Source: Terriglobia bacterium
Lineage (GTDB): Bacteria > Acidobacteriota > Terriglobia > Terriglobales > Acidobacteriaceae
Assembly: GCA_020072645.1 (NCBI GenBank)
Contig: JAIQGK010000017.1
Location: 1 to 64,000, forward strand
Direction: 5' to 3'
DNA length: 64,000 bases
The notes under the pieces were generated by a model. It saw only the letters and a program-made list of their open reading frames with translations, searched no databases and was not told the origin of the DNA. The position numbers and the translations under genes were made by a program. Shown piece after piece: positions 35,289 to 43,957 of this stretch (the first letter of the stretch is position 1; each line of letters opens with the position of its first letter).

Positions 35289-35565
35289 GCGACTGCCGAT
35301 TTTTTGGTTACCGATTCCGTCGCGCGCTTTCTCTCATTTTCGTGCATCTCCTCATCTTGGGTCCGACCTCTAACGATAACGTTCGACCGCGATGACGAGC
35401 GATGTCTGCGATTCGCTAGCTCAACCAATCCGGTTCTGATCCGCGTTTATCCTTGTTAATCCGCGGTAAGCTTTTGCTTTCCCGATTTCCTCTGCGCCCT
35501 TCGCGGTGAAAAGAATTTGGCTTTCCGATCACCAGATCATCCGATCACGCGCGATCACCAGATCT
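35289..35565. repeat. Intergenic stretch with dispersed repeat arms
   Basis: No gene. GATCCGCGTTTATCC and TTGTTAATCCGCGGTAAGC (35440-35470) are arms of the same family as 16535-16605. A CTCTGCGCCCTTCGCGGTG phrase (about 35490) resembles the repeats at 18.4 kb, and GATCACCAGATC occurs several times around 35525-35566. Confidence 0.45.
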
Positions 35566-35919
35566 TCATTGCTGCTCGACGATCAGCTCCTGGCAGGTGA
35601 TGCAATAACGGCTCCACGGCACCGCCGTCAATCGATTCACGCTGATGTCCTGGCCGCAATGCAGGCATTCGCCAAACGTGCCGCCATTGATCCGGCCAAT
35701 GGCCGCTTCCACCAATTGCAGCAGCCCGCGCTCCTGCGCCTTTTGGCGGAACGTCATTTCCTTTGAGAGCGACGCGGTCGCCCTGTCGCCTTCATCGCGA
35801 CCAAAATCCTGCGCCTCATTGTGCTCTTCCTGTGTGCGACTCAGGCTGCGGCGTAGCTCCTCGCGCCTCTTGTTGAGGAGCTCCTCAAATTTTGCAATCT
35901 TGGCTTTTTCCATGCGCAA
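35566..35919 (-). CDS. DksA/TraR-type C4 zinc-finger protein
   Basis: 117 aa. An N-terminal coiled coil (about 1-70, KFEELLNKRREELRRSLSR) leads to a C4 zinc finger: CLHC at about 84-87 and CITC at about 107-110. DksA-family proteins bind the RNA-polymerase secondary channel and modulate transcription, often with ppGpp. The coiled-coil tip differs from the DxxDxA of true DksA, so it is more like the short TraR/YbiI group or a CarD-independent regulator. An alternative start is two codons in. Confidence 0.88.
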   Translation of the reverse strand: MRMEKAKIAKFEELLNKRREELRRSLSRTQEEHNEAQDFGRDEGDRATASLSKEMTFRQKAQERGLLQLVEAAIGRINGGTFGECLHCGQDISVNRLTAVPWSRYCITCQELIVEQQ

Positions 35920-36162
35920 TCACTCAACAATCAAAAAAATATCCGGGCGCGACGCTGTGCCCAGTGCGGATTTCATCTTTAATATCTTAATTGAGATTTG
36001 CCTTGTCCGCCGCTCCAGCCCACTGGCTGCCATCCCGAACTCCGAGGCCGAGCCTACGGTAAGACCAGCAAGACGTCCATCAGCCCCACCGCGGCCCGGA
36101 CTAACTGTTTGTGCCATAGTGTATGCTTTCCGAGCTGGATGAAACCCCACGGAGCAGTTCTT

Positions 36163-37029
36163 ATGATGCCCAGACTTATCCTGTTTTCGTTCATGCTTGC
36201 TTCTTTTCTGTCCGCGGGTGCGACGCAAGACGATCCTAAAGCAGCCGCGCACACAGCGATGATCGCCGGAGTCCAGGCATTCGAGTATGCAGACTATGAA
36301 GGGGCGATAGTGCATTTTGAACAGGCAGCCGCTCTCGATCCTGATTTCGTCACTGCGCACCTGTATCTGGCCACAGCGTGCGCGCAAACGTTTGTGCCGG
36401 GAATTGATACGCCGGCGAACGTTGGCCGGGCTACAAAAGCATTGAATCAATATCGGGAAGTCCTAAGGCGTAACCCTTCCGATATTTATTCTTTCAAGAG
36501 CATCGCATCTCTGGAACTCCAGTTGAAAAATTTAAAACAGGCGAAAGAAACCTATCAAAAAGCCATCGCAGTCGACCCCCGCGATCCGGAATTGTTTTAC
36601 TCCGTCGGGGTGGTGGACTGGTACATGGCGTATGACGCCGTTGCGGTGGAGAAGGAAAAGCTGCCGGAGGAATCACGTCGCGCCGTTGCCTTGGGGAAGC
36701 CAACGGTGCCGGAGAAATTAGAGGGCTCCTTTTTTTTGTCGGCGAGATGTGCCGACGCGAGAACAGCGGCGCTGGCCAATTTGGATGACGGCCTGGCCAT
36801 GTTCACCAAGGCAGTGTCTCTGCGGCAAGACTATGAAGCCGCCATGGGCTACCTGACCCAGCTCTACCGCCTGCGGGCCGACCTGGGCTGCGGCAATAAA
36901 GATGCGCATGCGGCAGACATGAAACAGGCCGATGAGTGGATCGATATGGCCACGGCAGCGAGAAGAAGGAAAGTTGAGGCTGTAATCAAGAGCGGTCAGG
37001 GTTTAATCGACGTGCCGCTACCACGATAA
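36163..37029 (+). CDS. Secreted TPR protein, paralogue of 43958-44773
   Basis: 288 aa from ATG 36163 (or the next ATG). Signal peptide to SAGATQ. TPR units lie at about 32-75 (AGVQAFEYADYEGAIVHFEQAAALDPDFVTAHLYLATA) and 90-170, then a helical region ending LTQLYRLRADLGCGNKDAHAADMKQADEWI. The protein at 43958-44773 shares this whole architecture, including PGVDTPENV, RSNPSDV and FYRLRADLECGSK-like segments, so the two are paralogues flanking the chaperone-usher-like operon. Its 3' end overlaps the next, convergent gene by 34 bp. Confidence 0.8.
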   Translation: MMPRLILFSFMLASFLSAGATQDDPKAAAHTAMIAGVQAFEYADYEGAIVHFEQAAALDPDFVTAHLYLATACAQTFVPGIDTPANVGRATKALNQYREVLRRNPSDIYSFKSIASLELQLKNLKQAKETYQKAIAVDPRDPELFYSVGVVDWYMAYDAVAVEKEKLPEESRRAVALGKPTVPEKLEGSFFLSARCADARTAALANLDDGLAMFTKAVSLRQDYEAAMGYLTQLYRLRADLGCGNKDAHAADMKQADEWIDMATAARRRKVEAVIKSGQGLIDVPLPR

Positions 37030-37544
37030 CCTCGCCACGCAAACCACGCAACCGTCCCTAACATTCCTGCCCACGCCACCAGCCGCGTGAAATTCCCGAT
37101 CTGGATCGCGTACGGCAGAACTCCCAGGCTGGAAAAGATCCGCACCCAATCATGCTCCACTCCGTCGCCGGCCCCGCCGACGGTCACTAACGGCAGCTCC
37201 AGCCGCAACGCGTCCGCCATATAAGTGGCGACGCCCGTAAGACTGTGAAAGAACGCAAACGCGCAGAACGTCGTCCCCGGTAGTTCGCGGCGCACGGCAA
37301 AACTTACCGCCAGCAGCGCCGGAACCAGTAGCTGAAGCAGCGTTCCTCCCCACAGTCCAAGCGTTTCTCCCAGCCAGCCAAAAAGCAGATGCCCGCCTTC
37401 ATGGATCGGCAGATGCACGTTATCGATCAGCGTCAACTGGCCCCAGTTCAGCCCAAGATAGAAAAGCAGCAATCCGTAGAACGCCATCCAGCAGACAAGC
37501 TGTATGCGGGAAACCGGTTGCCATTCGATCTCAGGAAGTGTCAT
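36996..37544 (-). CDS. Polytopic membrane protein with HEGGH motif
   Basis: 182 aa from ATG 37544; a GTG at 37565 is an alternative. About five hydrophobic segments. The sequence LPIHEGGHLLFGWLGE holds an HExxH-type zinc motif, and EHDW near 140 could supply a third ligand. This resembles M50-like intramembrane metalloproteases in pattern but is shorter than typical site-2 proteases and lacks a PDZ domain. Not assigned to a known family. Its 3' end overlaps the convergent TPR gene. Confidence 0.65.
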   Translation of the reverse strand: MTLPEIEWQPVSRIQLVCWMAFYGLLLFYLGLNWGQLTLIDNVHLPIHEGGHLLFGWLGETLGLWGGTLLQLLVPALLAVSFAVRRELPGTTFCAFAFFHSLTGVATYMADALRLELPLVTVGGAGDGVEHDWVRIFSSLGVLPYAIQIGNFTRLVAWAGMLGTVAWFAWRGYRGSGTSIKP

Positions 37545-37738
37545 TTTGAACCAAAGGAATATCACATTGCGGCCGACGTTCGTAAAGCATTTAGCCCGGT
37601 CGATATTACTTTAGGAAACCCACGGATCAACAAATCCCGCCATGAATTGTTGCAAAACACGAATGGGCCAGGCCCCAACAGGAAATAGATCCATTCGCGT
37701 TTGTTCGCGTGAATTCGCGGCTAAACTGGTTTTGGTTC

Positions 37739-40375
37739 CTACTTTTGCGCAGGCGCTTCCTTTGTCCCCGCATTCAAATCCACATCGCGGATACTCGCCG
37801 GATCAGCCGGAACCACCACTGTCCGCGTGATCTCTTTGCCATCGCTTTCAATCGCAACCGTATAAGTTCCCGCCGCCAGATTGCGGAAGATATATGCCCC
37901 GGTCGCTCCGGTCTTTGTTTCCAGTGAAACTTCTTTCAGCCGAACCACTGCGCCGGCCAGTGGAACCGTTTGCAGCGTCGTCTTGTCATAGATCAGCACG
38001 CGCCCTGCAATCGACCGCAGCGCCTTCACCGTAAATTGCGTGCTCGCGGGCTTGCCGGATTCCACGGCGACGCTCTGCGCCGCCAGGTCCTGCAGCGCAT
38101 ATCCCGGAGGATAAGAATCCGCCAGTGTTGCCACCGAATAATTTCCGGGAACCAGTCCGGTGAATGCGAATTTGCCGTTTACGCCGGTCTGCACGCGCCG
38201 CGTGAATTTCTCGCCTTTTAGCTCCACCGTGATTCCGTTAATGCCCGTTCCGGCATCGTTAAGCAGAAAGCCGAAGATCTGTCCTTTGGCAAAGTTAATT
38301 CCGAAGTCCGCCGTGGCGTTCATGTCCACGGTGGCCGGTGAATCCGTGGTGTAAAAGAACGGCTCGTCGCTTTGCAGCTTCGCCTCCACCCGATGCACGC
38401 CGAACGGCACATGATGAAACGCGTAATAGCCGCTGGGATCGGTGCGCGTAACGCGGTCTTCATCCAGACGCACCTCCACGCCGCCGATTGCGGGCATCTG
38501 CGCGTTATAGATTCCGGCTGAATCATCATCGCGGAAGATATGTCCCTGGATCATTCCGTGGCGTCCCGGCAGCAGAAGCGTGGGCACCGTGAAAAATCTG
38601 TGCTGGAGAGATATGCTGAACAGCGGATGCGTCGACGTCACGCCGTTGTTCGTGGTTTGCACCATGGCGGCGGAACCCACAATGTCATTCGTCGACTTCA
38701 GCCGCTGCGAGTAACTGAGCGTCGCGGTCTTCAGGATGAAGTGTCCCTGCAACAGCTCCGTATCGCTGTCGAAATAACTCAAGTCAATCTTGCGGCGGTT
38801 CTGGCTGTGTGACATCCAGCTCACCGCCGCGTTCAGGTCATTGCGTGACGGCGCCAAATTTACGACAAAAGCATTGGTGAACCCCAGCAATTGCAGGATC
38901 GCGGTATTCTGCAGCAGGCTGGCAAGCTGCTCTGGCGTGGACGCAACAATTCCCGCGCGGTCCAGAGCGTCCTGCAGCCCCGGCACTTCTGAAAAGATGG
39001 CGGCCAGCGTGGGCACCTGAACGTCATGCCGGTAAAAGCCGCTCATCTGGAATTGCCCGGCAGAAGCGCGCGCATTCACCGCATAATCATTGCCTCCACC
39101 TCCACCCTCGATATTTACCGTTCGCTGGTACTCAAAGCCCGTTCCAAAATGCCGCGTTGAATAATCCACGCCCGCGGGGAGGTTCACCGTGGTTACGGCT
39201 GGCCCAATGGGAATCTTGGATTGAAACGTTGCGTATCCGCCGCCCCCATTGACGGAGAAATGCTGGTTCAGCTTGTAGTTCAGCAAGCCGCTGCTGGTGA
39301 ACGTATTCTGGCTGAGCGTGAGCAGGTTGTAATTCGATTGGTTCAGGTCAAGGCTGGCGTAGAGTCGTTCCGTCAGCTTGCGGCTGGCATTTAAATCGGC
39401 AAACGTTCCGTGCTGATTGTTCACCGCCAGTGAAGCGAAATTGCGCGACTGTATGTGAAAGTTTCCCAGCAGATGGTTGCGCTTATCGTCATAGGTGGCC
39501 CGCGTAGCAAATCCGATCCCGTGGCTCATGCCCAGTTCAGCCAGAAAATTTCCCTTGTCGCTGAGCTTGCGCCGGTAAACCACGGAGCCAACCGCGCCAT
39601 TGCTGGCAAAGTCGCGCTGACTTTCAGGATTTTGAAAATAGTAAGCGTTGGCCTCCAGCGAATTGACGTCATCAATATGAAACACCCTGGTCACGCCCGC
39701 TGTGTATTCGCGATCGGTCGAGAGAAAAAGCCCTTGAAACGTGGCGATGGAGGTAAAGCCGCCGTGAAATTCCCACGGCCCTTGGCGCATGTGAAAGCCG
39801 CGCACCAGAAAGCCATCGAGCGTGAGCGGAGAATTCAGCACGTTCTTGTCAATAAAAGTTATGTCCCTGTCAGGCCGGCTGATCTGGTAAGCCAAAAAAG
39901 GGAAGCCAATGGCCGAGGTCGATCCCGAAGACGAAAACAGGTTGGCGTTGATGACCTGCATTCGCGTGAAAGATTTTCCCTGCGTCCGCTTCATCTCAAT
40001 CGAGTTTGTAATCTGGCTGGGATCTGAGTTGTAGCGAAACTCATACGTGCCGCTCTCGCCGGTGCCCTGGCGCTCCGGCGGTTCAAATCCCGGAGGCAGT
40101 ATGGGAAGCGGAACAGGCACGGTCACCGCCAATGTCTGCGCTCCGGCAGAAGTCACGACAACAATGTTGGTGGAACCCGGCGCTTTGCCCACAATTTCGA
40201 GCACACCGTTTGAAGCCATGGCGTCTGCAATGCTTGGATCCAGCGAGTAAGCTGCAGTTGCGCCGGCCACGGAAAGCTGCAAGGTCTTCTGGTAGGCCAC
40301 AGAAAGCGGAGTTTGTCCCTGTGCCGCCAGACAGCAGGCGATCGCCAACAGGACAAGGCTCCAGCAGCGTCTCAT
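37739..40375 (-). CDS. Usher-like outer-membrane protein of a chaperone-usher-like operon
   Basis: 878 aa. Signal peptide to AAQGQ. Residues about 24-90 resemble the pilus-assembly N-terminal domain PF13629 (VAYQKTLQLSVAGATAAYSLDPSIADA). Residues about 110-600 are rich in alternating beta strands with aromatic girdles, consistent with a large outer-membrane barrel. The C-terminus has three carboxypeptidase-regulatory/SdrB-like beta domains (IQGHIFRDDDSAG then VRTDPSGYYAFHHVPFG; VNGKFAFTGLVPGNYSVATL; TGATGAYIFRNLAAGTYTVAI). It starts in an ATGA overlap with the chaperone-like gene. A role as a usher or secretion pore for the upstream subunits is inferred. Confidence 0.7.
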   Translation of the reverse strand: MRRCWSLVLLAIACCLAAQGQTPLSVAYQKTLQLSVAGATAAYSLDPSIADAMASNGVLEIVGKAPGSTNIVVVTSAGAQTLAVTVPVPLPILPPGFEPPERQGTGESGTYEFRYNSDPSQITNSIEMKRTQGKSFTRMQVINANLFSSSGSTSAIGFPFLAYQISRPDRDITFIDKNVLNSPLTLDGFLVRGFHMRQGPWEFHGGFTSIATFQGLFLSTDREYTAGVTRVFHIDDVNSLEANAYYFQNPESQRDFASNGAVGSVVYRRKLSDKGNFLAELGMSHGIGFATRATYDDKRNHLLGNFHIQSRNFASLAVNNQHGTFADLNASRKLTERLYASLDLNQSNYNLLTLSQNTFTSSGLLNYKLNQHFSVNGGGGYATFQSKIPIGPAVTTVNLPAGVDYSTRHFGTGFEYQRTVNIEGGGGGNDYAVNARASAGQFQMSGFYRHDVQVPTLAAIFSEVPGLQDALDRAGIVASTPEQLASLLQNTAILQLLGFTNAFVVNLAPSRNDLNAAVSWMSHSQNRRKIDLSYFDSDTELLQGHFILKTATLSYSQRLKSTNDIVGSAAMVQTTNNGVTSTHPLFSISLQHRFFTVPTLLLPGRHGMIQGHIFRDDDSAGIYNAQMPAIGGVEVRLDEDRVTRTDPSGYYAFHHVPFGVHRVEAKLQSDEPFFYTTDSPATVDMNATADFGINFAKGQIFGFLLNDAGTGINGITVELKGEKFTRRVQTGVNGKFAFTGLVPGNYSVATLADSYPPGYALQDLAAQSVAVESGKPASTQFTVKALRSIAGRVLIYDKTTLQTVPLAGAVVRLKEVSLETKTGATGAYIFRNLAAGTYTVAIESDGKEITRTVVVPADPASIRDVDLNAGTKEAPAQK

Positions 40376-41190
40376 TTCTTAGGTATTTCGAAGGCCGCTT
40401 CCGTAGTTTGCGTCTTGCCTTCAAACTGGAACGAGCACAGCGCGCGATAATTTCCTGGAGGCAGCTCTCCCGGATACTCGGCGGAAAATTCCAGGCGCTC
40501 GCCCGGCAGCAGACGTTGCGGATCAAAAATCGCCTTGCCCACCAGCGCGCCGCTGGAGTTCAACACCGCTGCCGCGCCTTCCGGCAACACCGGCTCGGTG
40601 CCTGAATTGGTCATCCACTGCGCGATCTTCATGTTTGCCGTTTCGCTCGCCGGGATCACGCGCACCGGCTCAGGCCTTAGCTTTACGTTGTCCGTGAGAT
40701 TGAAGGTGATCAGCGCGCCCAAGGACGCCGTCATGCCTACGGCTCCCGAAGAAGTCGGTAGCTTGTCCGTGCCGCGAAACATTGCCACCACGGCGCGAAT
40801 ATTCGTCTCTGCCGGCAATGTAACGCGCACATCCACTGACGCGGAAGAAAAAGGTTTTACCAGCACAGTTTTTTGCGTGAACACCGCGGAGGCGGCAATG
40901 CTGTTCGGCGTTTCACCCGCAGTAACAAAAACTCGCTTGCCGTCTTTCACCACAACGTCTTCCGCCACCATTTCAAAAGCAAAGTCGCGCGCGGTTTGAT
41001 TGGTGAGCGTGAGCGTCTGGGAGAGCGTCTGGCTGAAACTGCCTTTGGCCATCACCACGGCGGGAGTGAGTGAGATGGAAGGCTTGTCTGTTGGCTGGAC
41101 AGGCGCCGTCGGCGCAGCAGGATTTTGCGAAGAAGTGGCAGGGGCGGTCTGTGCGGTCAGCAGGGAGACCGAGAAACAGAGTAAAGCCAT
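40372..41190 (-). CDS. Periplasmic chaperone-like protein
   Basis: 272 aa from ATG 41190 (MALLCFSVSLLTAQTAPA, a signal peptide). Earlier in-frame ATGs at 41274 and 41322 would translate through an extragenic palindrome at 41207-41234, so they are unlikely. After a Pro/Ala linker the mature protein has two immunoglobulin-like halves (SISLTPAVVMAKGSFSQTLSQTLTLTNQT; then VKLRPEPVRVIPASETANMKIAQWMTNSG), resembling PapD-like or CS1-type chaperones in general layout. The downstream usher-like gene overlaps it by 4 bp. The chaperone role is inferred from architecture and operon order. Confidence 0.62.
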   Translation of the reverse strand: MALLCFSVSLLTAQTAPATSSQNPAAPTAPVQPTDKPSISLTPAVVMAKGSFSQTLSQTLTLTNQTARDFAFEMVAEDVVVKDGKRVFVTAGETPNSIAASAVFTQKTVLVKPFSSASVDVRVTLPAETNIRAVVAMFRGTDKLPTSSGAVGMTASLGALITFNLTDNVKLRPEPVRVIPASETANMKIAQWMTNSGTEPVLPEGAAAVLNSSGALVGKAIFDPQRLLPGERLEFSAEYPGELPPGNYRALCSFQFEGKTQTTEAAFEIPKK

Positions 41191-41206
41191 CGAGAGGAAA
41201 AGGCAC

Positions 41207-41234
41207 GCAGGCGAGGGCGCCTGCGGTCCACAAT
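41207..41234. repeat. Extragenic palindrome between two operon genes
   Basis: GCAGGCG-AGGG-CGCCTGC (41207-41224), followed by GGTCCACAAT, the reverse orientation of the 19801 unit. Its presence marks 41191-41290 as intergenic and helps set the start of the chaperone-like gene at 41190. Confidence 0.75.
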
Positions 41235-41290
41235 TCTTTAAAACATTCGGCTCGATACGTGATATCTGTGACATAGAAGTTCGAGAAAAT

Positions 41291-41839
41291 CTAATTCGGA
41301 ATGACCTGGAAAATAATTGCATTGTTCAGTTGAGAATTCTTCTCGGTCAGAGATGTGGGCACTTCGATCTCCAGGCGATGCATCATGGTGGTCCCCATTC
41401 TTGCCTGGCCCTGCAGCAATTGGGGAACGGTTTGCAGCGTGATCCCGTCAAGCCGGAATGTGTATGCCGGATCGGGGATAGTAAGCGCGGCCAGCACGGC
41501 CGCGGTGGTTGCGGTTTGTGATCCGGCCTGGATACTGATGCCGAACCGCGTAGAAACAACAAAGCGTCCAGGCAATTTCTGCATCTGGACGTTGGCGGTC
41601 TGGGCGCCGCTGGCAAGTGAGACTGTGCCCAGATTTAAATTGCGCTGGCCGGAGGTCCCGCCGGTCAAGGCGGCGCCATCCGGCGCGCTTACAAAACTCA
41701 CTGAGATTGCCCCTTCACTTGCAGACTTCATGGAAACGGCGCTGGAGGTGCGTTTAACCGTGCTCTTGTGTTGTGCCCACCCGTCGGTCATGAGGGAGGA
41801 ACCGAACAGCAATAACGGCAGGACATAACGCAGCCCGAT
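41291..41839 (-). CDS. Subunit-like secreted protein, probable non-ATG start
   Basis: About 182 aa. A signal peptide (GLRYVLPLLLFGSSLMTDGWAQ) is clearly encoded but has no ATG, GTG or TTG before its hydrophobic core. A perfect GGAGGT (41845-41850, minus strand) is followed 5 nt later by ATC (41839-41837), and CTG comes two codons after that. TTG 41812 or ATG 41791 would cut the signal peptide. The body (ISVSFVSAPDGAAL, FVVSTRFGISIQAGS, YTFRLDGITLQTVPQ) resembles the three following proteins. Likely a minor or initiating subunit of the secreted structure. Confidence 0.6.
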   Translation of the reverse strand: MGLRYVLPLLLFGSSLMTDGWAQHKSTVKRTSSAVSMKSASEGAISVSFVSAPDGAALTGGTSGQRNLNLGTVSLASGAQTANVQMQKLPGRFVVSTRFGISIQAGSQTATTAAVLAALTIPDPAYTFRLDGITLQTVPQLLQGQARMGTTMMHRLEIEVPTSLTEKNSQLNNAIIFQVIPN

Positions 41840-41911
41840 TTCGCACCTCCCGCCCAGCTCTAATCCATCTGTCTATCCCAGTCTTTCCGCACAGCAAATC
41901 CCATTAAACCC

Positions 41912-42445
41912 TTAATTGGCGGTTGCAACGTAATTAATGGTGTTGCTGATTAGGGTTCCGCTGGCCGTGGTGAAAGGTACAGTGATGGCCACCGGGAAAT
42001 TGCTGTTCGAGCCATAAGTGCCGGTCGCGGTGATTGGGGCGGCGGCAGCATTCGTTACTCCGATTCCGCCAACCGTCCAGGTGTTAACTGCGTCAGCCGA
42101 ACCCAGTTGCGCCGTCAGGCTATAGTTCGCGCTGGTGGAATTGGTTTTTGTTACCAGCACGTCAACCGCGGAGCTTACGGTGAAGTTGGTCGCTGTGGTG
42201 CTGCGGACGATGCCTGCTGAAATTGCGCCAAAGGCTGACACGTTGCCAAATGCCAGGGTCGCGGCGTTTGTTCCCGCGCCGCTGGAAAGGGCCAGGCCTG
42301 AAGCGTCAGAGTTGAAAACCAGGTTGATGCTGCCCGTTACAGTGGCAGTCACAGTGAGTGTGCCACTGGCGGTTGTTTGTGCAACGGCCGCTGAAGAAAT
42401 CATCATCAGCGCCGCAAAGATGGTTAAGAGCGTTACTTTTTTCAT
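41912..42445 (-). CDS. Pilin-subunit-like secreted protein 3
   Basis: 177 aa from ATG 42445 with GAGGAGAGG upstream. Signal peptide to AVAQT. The body is Ala/Thr/Ser/Gly-rich beta sequence opening with GTLTVTATVTGSINLVFNSD and closing with NTINYVATAN. The same frame (signal peptide, TxSGxLTITxxVxxSIxLVF, FTVSSAFDVxVTKxNSxSxxYxLxA, I-x-F-x-A-T-A-N end) recurs in its two upstream neighbours. This supports a family of co-secreted structural subunits. No cysteines in the mature part, unlike classical type 1 pilins. Confidence 0.68.
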   Translation of the reverse strand: MKKVTLLTIFAALMMISSAAVAQTTASGTLTVTATVTGSINLVFNSDASGLALSSGAGTNAATLAFGNVSAFGAISAGIVRSTTATNFTVSSAVDVLVTKTNSTSANYSLTAQLGSADAVNTWTVGGIGVTNAAAAPITATGTYGSNSNFPVAITVPFTTASGTLISNTINYVATAN

Positions 42446-42512
42446 TGTCGTTCCTCTCCTCATTTCGAATTCAAAAAGTTCGTTACTTCAAAAAAGTCAT
42501 ACTGTGAAAAAC

Positions 42513-43076
42513 TCAGTTAGCTGTAGCCGTAAAATTAATCGTCGTCGTAATCGGCGTATTCACCGCCGGACCGCCTGCTCCCGGCGCTGCAGTCAAAATC
42601 ACCAAATCCAGGTTGTGCGCGATGTCAGTGTTGTAAGCGCCATTCACCTGGATCGTCTGCAATGCCGTTGTCAGCGTGATGGCATCCACTTTGTAATTGA
42701 GCCCGGTGGGCGCGGCTGCGGCAAGGTTCGCCGTGAGTGTATATGTGGTGCTGGTCAAGCCGCCCTGGATCACCTGAACATCAAAAATCGTCCGTACGGT
42801 AAAGTTCGCTGCTGTAACGCTGGGCCGGGTTACGCCCGCGGCAAGCGGACCAAACGCTGAGACTGTGCCGAAGTTCGCTGTGGCGGCACTGGTGCCGGCC
42901 GCGCCCAGCGTAACGCCCGCCGGATCAGTATCAAACTGGATCGAGATGCCATTCTTGTTGACCAGCGTGCCATTGATCACGCCTGTGGCCGTTGTCTGCG
43001 CCGCCAGTGAAGCGCCGCACATCAGCAGGGCCGCCAGAGCCGCGCCGCGCATGATCGAAATGTATTTCTTTAGCAT
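42513..43076 (-). CDS. Pilin-subunit-like secreted protein 2
   Basis: 187 aa from ATG 43076, 9 bp after the previous stop, with AGG of the ribosome-binding site inside that stop region. Signal peptide to SLAAQT. The body reads GVINGTLVNKNGISIQFDTDPAG, then ANFTVRTIFDVQVIQGG, TYTLTANLAAA and ends TTINFTATAN. Paralogue of 41912-42445 and 43086-43658. Confidence 0.68.
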   Translation of the reverse strand: MLKKYISIMRGAALAALLMCGASLAAQTTATGVINGTLVNKNGISIQFDTDPAGVTLGAAGTSAATANFGTVSAFGPLAAGVTRPSVTAANFTVRTIFDVQVIQGGLTSTTYTLTANLAAAAPTGLNYKVDAITLTTALQTIQVNGAYNTDIAHNLDLVILTAAPGAGGPAVNTPITTTINFTATAN

Positions 43077-43085
43077 GGTCAAAAC

Positions 43086-43658
43086 CTAGTTCGCCGTAGC
43101 CAGAAACGTAATTGTTTCCTGCAATACCTGCGCCGCCACCGTGTTCTTTACCTGCACCTGCAAAGTCTTGGTGATCCGTGCGCCAAAGGCGTCGGCGGCA
43201 TCGAGCGCGGTAAATCCTGTATTAGTCAACGTCACGTTATTCAGCAGCCACTTCACGTTCGCCGGCGGAGGCGTGGAAATCTCCGCCGCCAGCCGGTAAT
43301 TCGGGCTGCTGGAATTTGCCTTGGTCACGATCACGTCAAACGCGCTGCTCACCTGATAATCCGCGGCGGTCAAATGCGTGTAATTCACGCAGGCCGACGT
43401 ATGAAAATTTCCCGGGAAAGCTGCCGTACCCAGATCCAGGCCAACATTGTTCGTTCCTGCATTGGTCAGTGGACAGAAGCCCGTTGTTCCTACAGACGGA
43501 TTATTTTGGAAAACCAGAGTGATTGACGATTGCACGCTCATGGTAATGGTGAGCTGTCCGGAGCTGGTTTGCGCCGCCGCACTTGAAGCTAGCAGGCATA
43601 GCAGGCCGCCCATCATGAGCAGGGCTTTCATTCCGCCGAATTTGAAGTTGCAGCTCAT
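43086..43658 (-). CDS. Pilin-subunit-like secreted protein 1, first gene of the operon
   Basis: 190 aa; start at ATG 43658 or more typically ATG 43631 (MKALLMMGGLLCLLASSAAAQT). The body reads GQLTITMSVQSSITLVFQNNPS, then DYQVSSAFDVIVTKANSSSPNYRLAAEI and ends QETITFLATAN. It is the best candidate for the major subunit by position. It has a pair of cysteines (CPLTNAG and SACVNYT) that its paralogues lack. Genes run in the same direction down to the usher-like gene at 37739. Confidence 0.68.
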   Translation of the reverse strand: MSCNFKFGGMKALLMMGGLLCLLASSAAAQTSSGQLTITMSVQSSITLVFQNNPSVGTTGFCPLTNAGTNNVGLDLGTAAFPGNFHTSACVNYTHLTAADYQVSSAFDVIVTKANSSSPNYRLAAEISTPPPANVKWLLNNVTLTNTGFTALDAADAFGARITKTLQVQVKNTVAAQVLQETITFLATAN

Positions 43659-43957
43659 CGTCAGTTAGTCAAAAACGTTAGTCAGTCGAAGCGTTCTGGC
43701 AGGAGGGTCTTTACCGGAAGTACATTCGACCTCCTGCCTGGGTACATTGGTCTTTCGTGTTGGCAGAAGTGTAAGCGGAACCCGAAAATTGGCAAACGGT
43801 ACTTCAGTCACCATCGGGAACCGGGCAAAAACACGTGCGTTTGGGCAATTTTCCTGAGCTTGTGGCAATCGTATCCCGGCTTCAGCAGATGTAAATAAGG
43901 TGTTTCCTTACAATGTGCCGGAATAGTAATGGGAGCGGTGGTTTGGGGTGGTTACAG

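Noticed and set aside
40372-41322. Longer form of the chaperone-like protein starting at 41322
   Set aside because: It would translate an extragenic palindrome (41207-41234) and place the signal peptide about 45 residues in.
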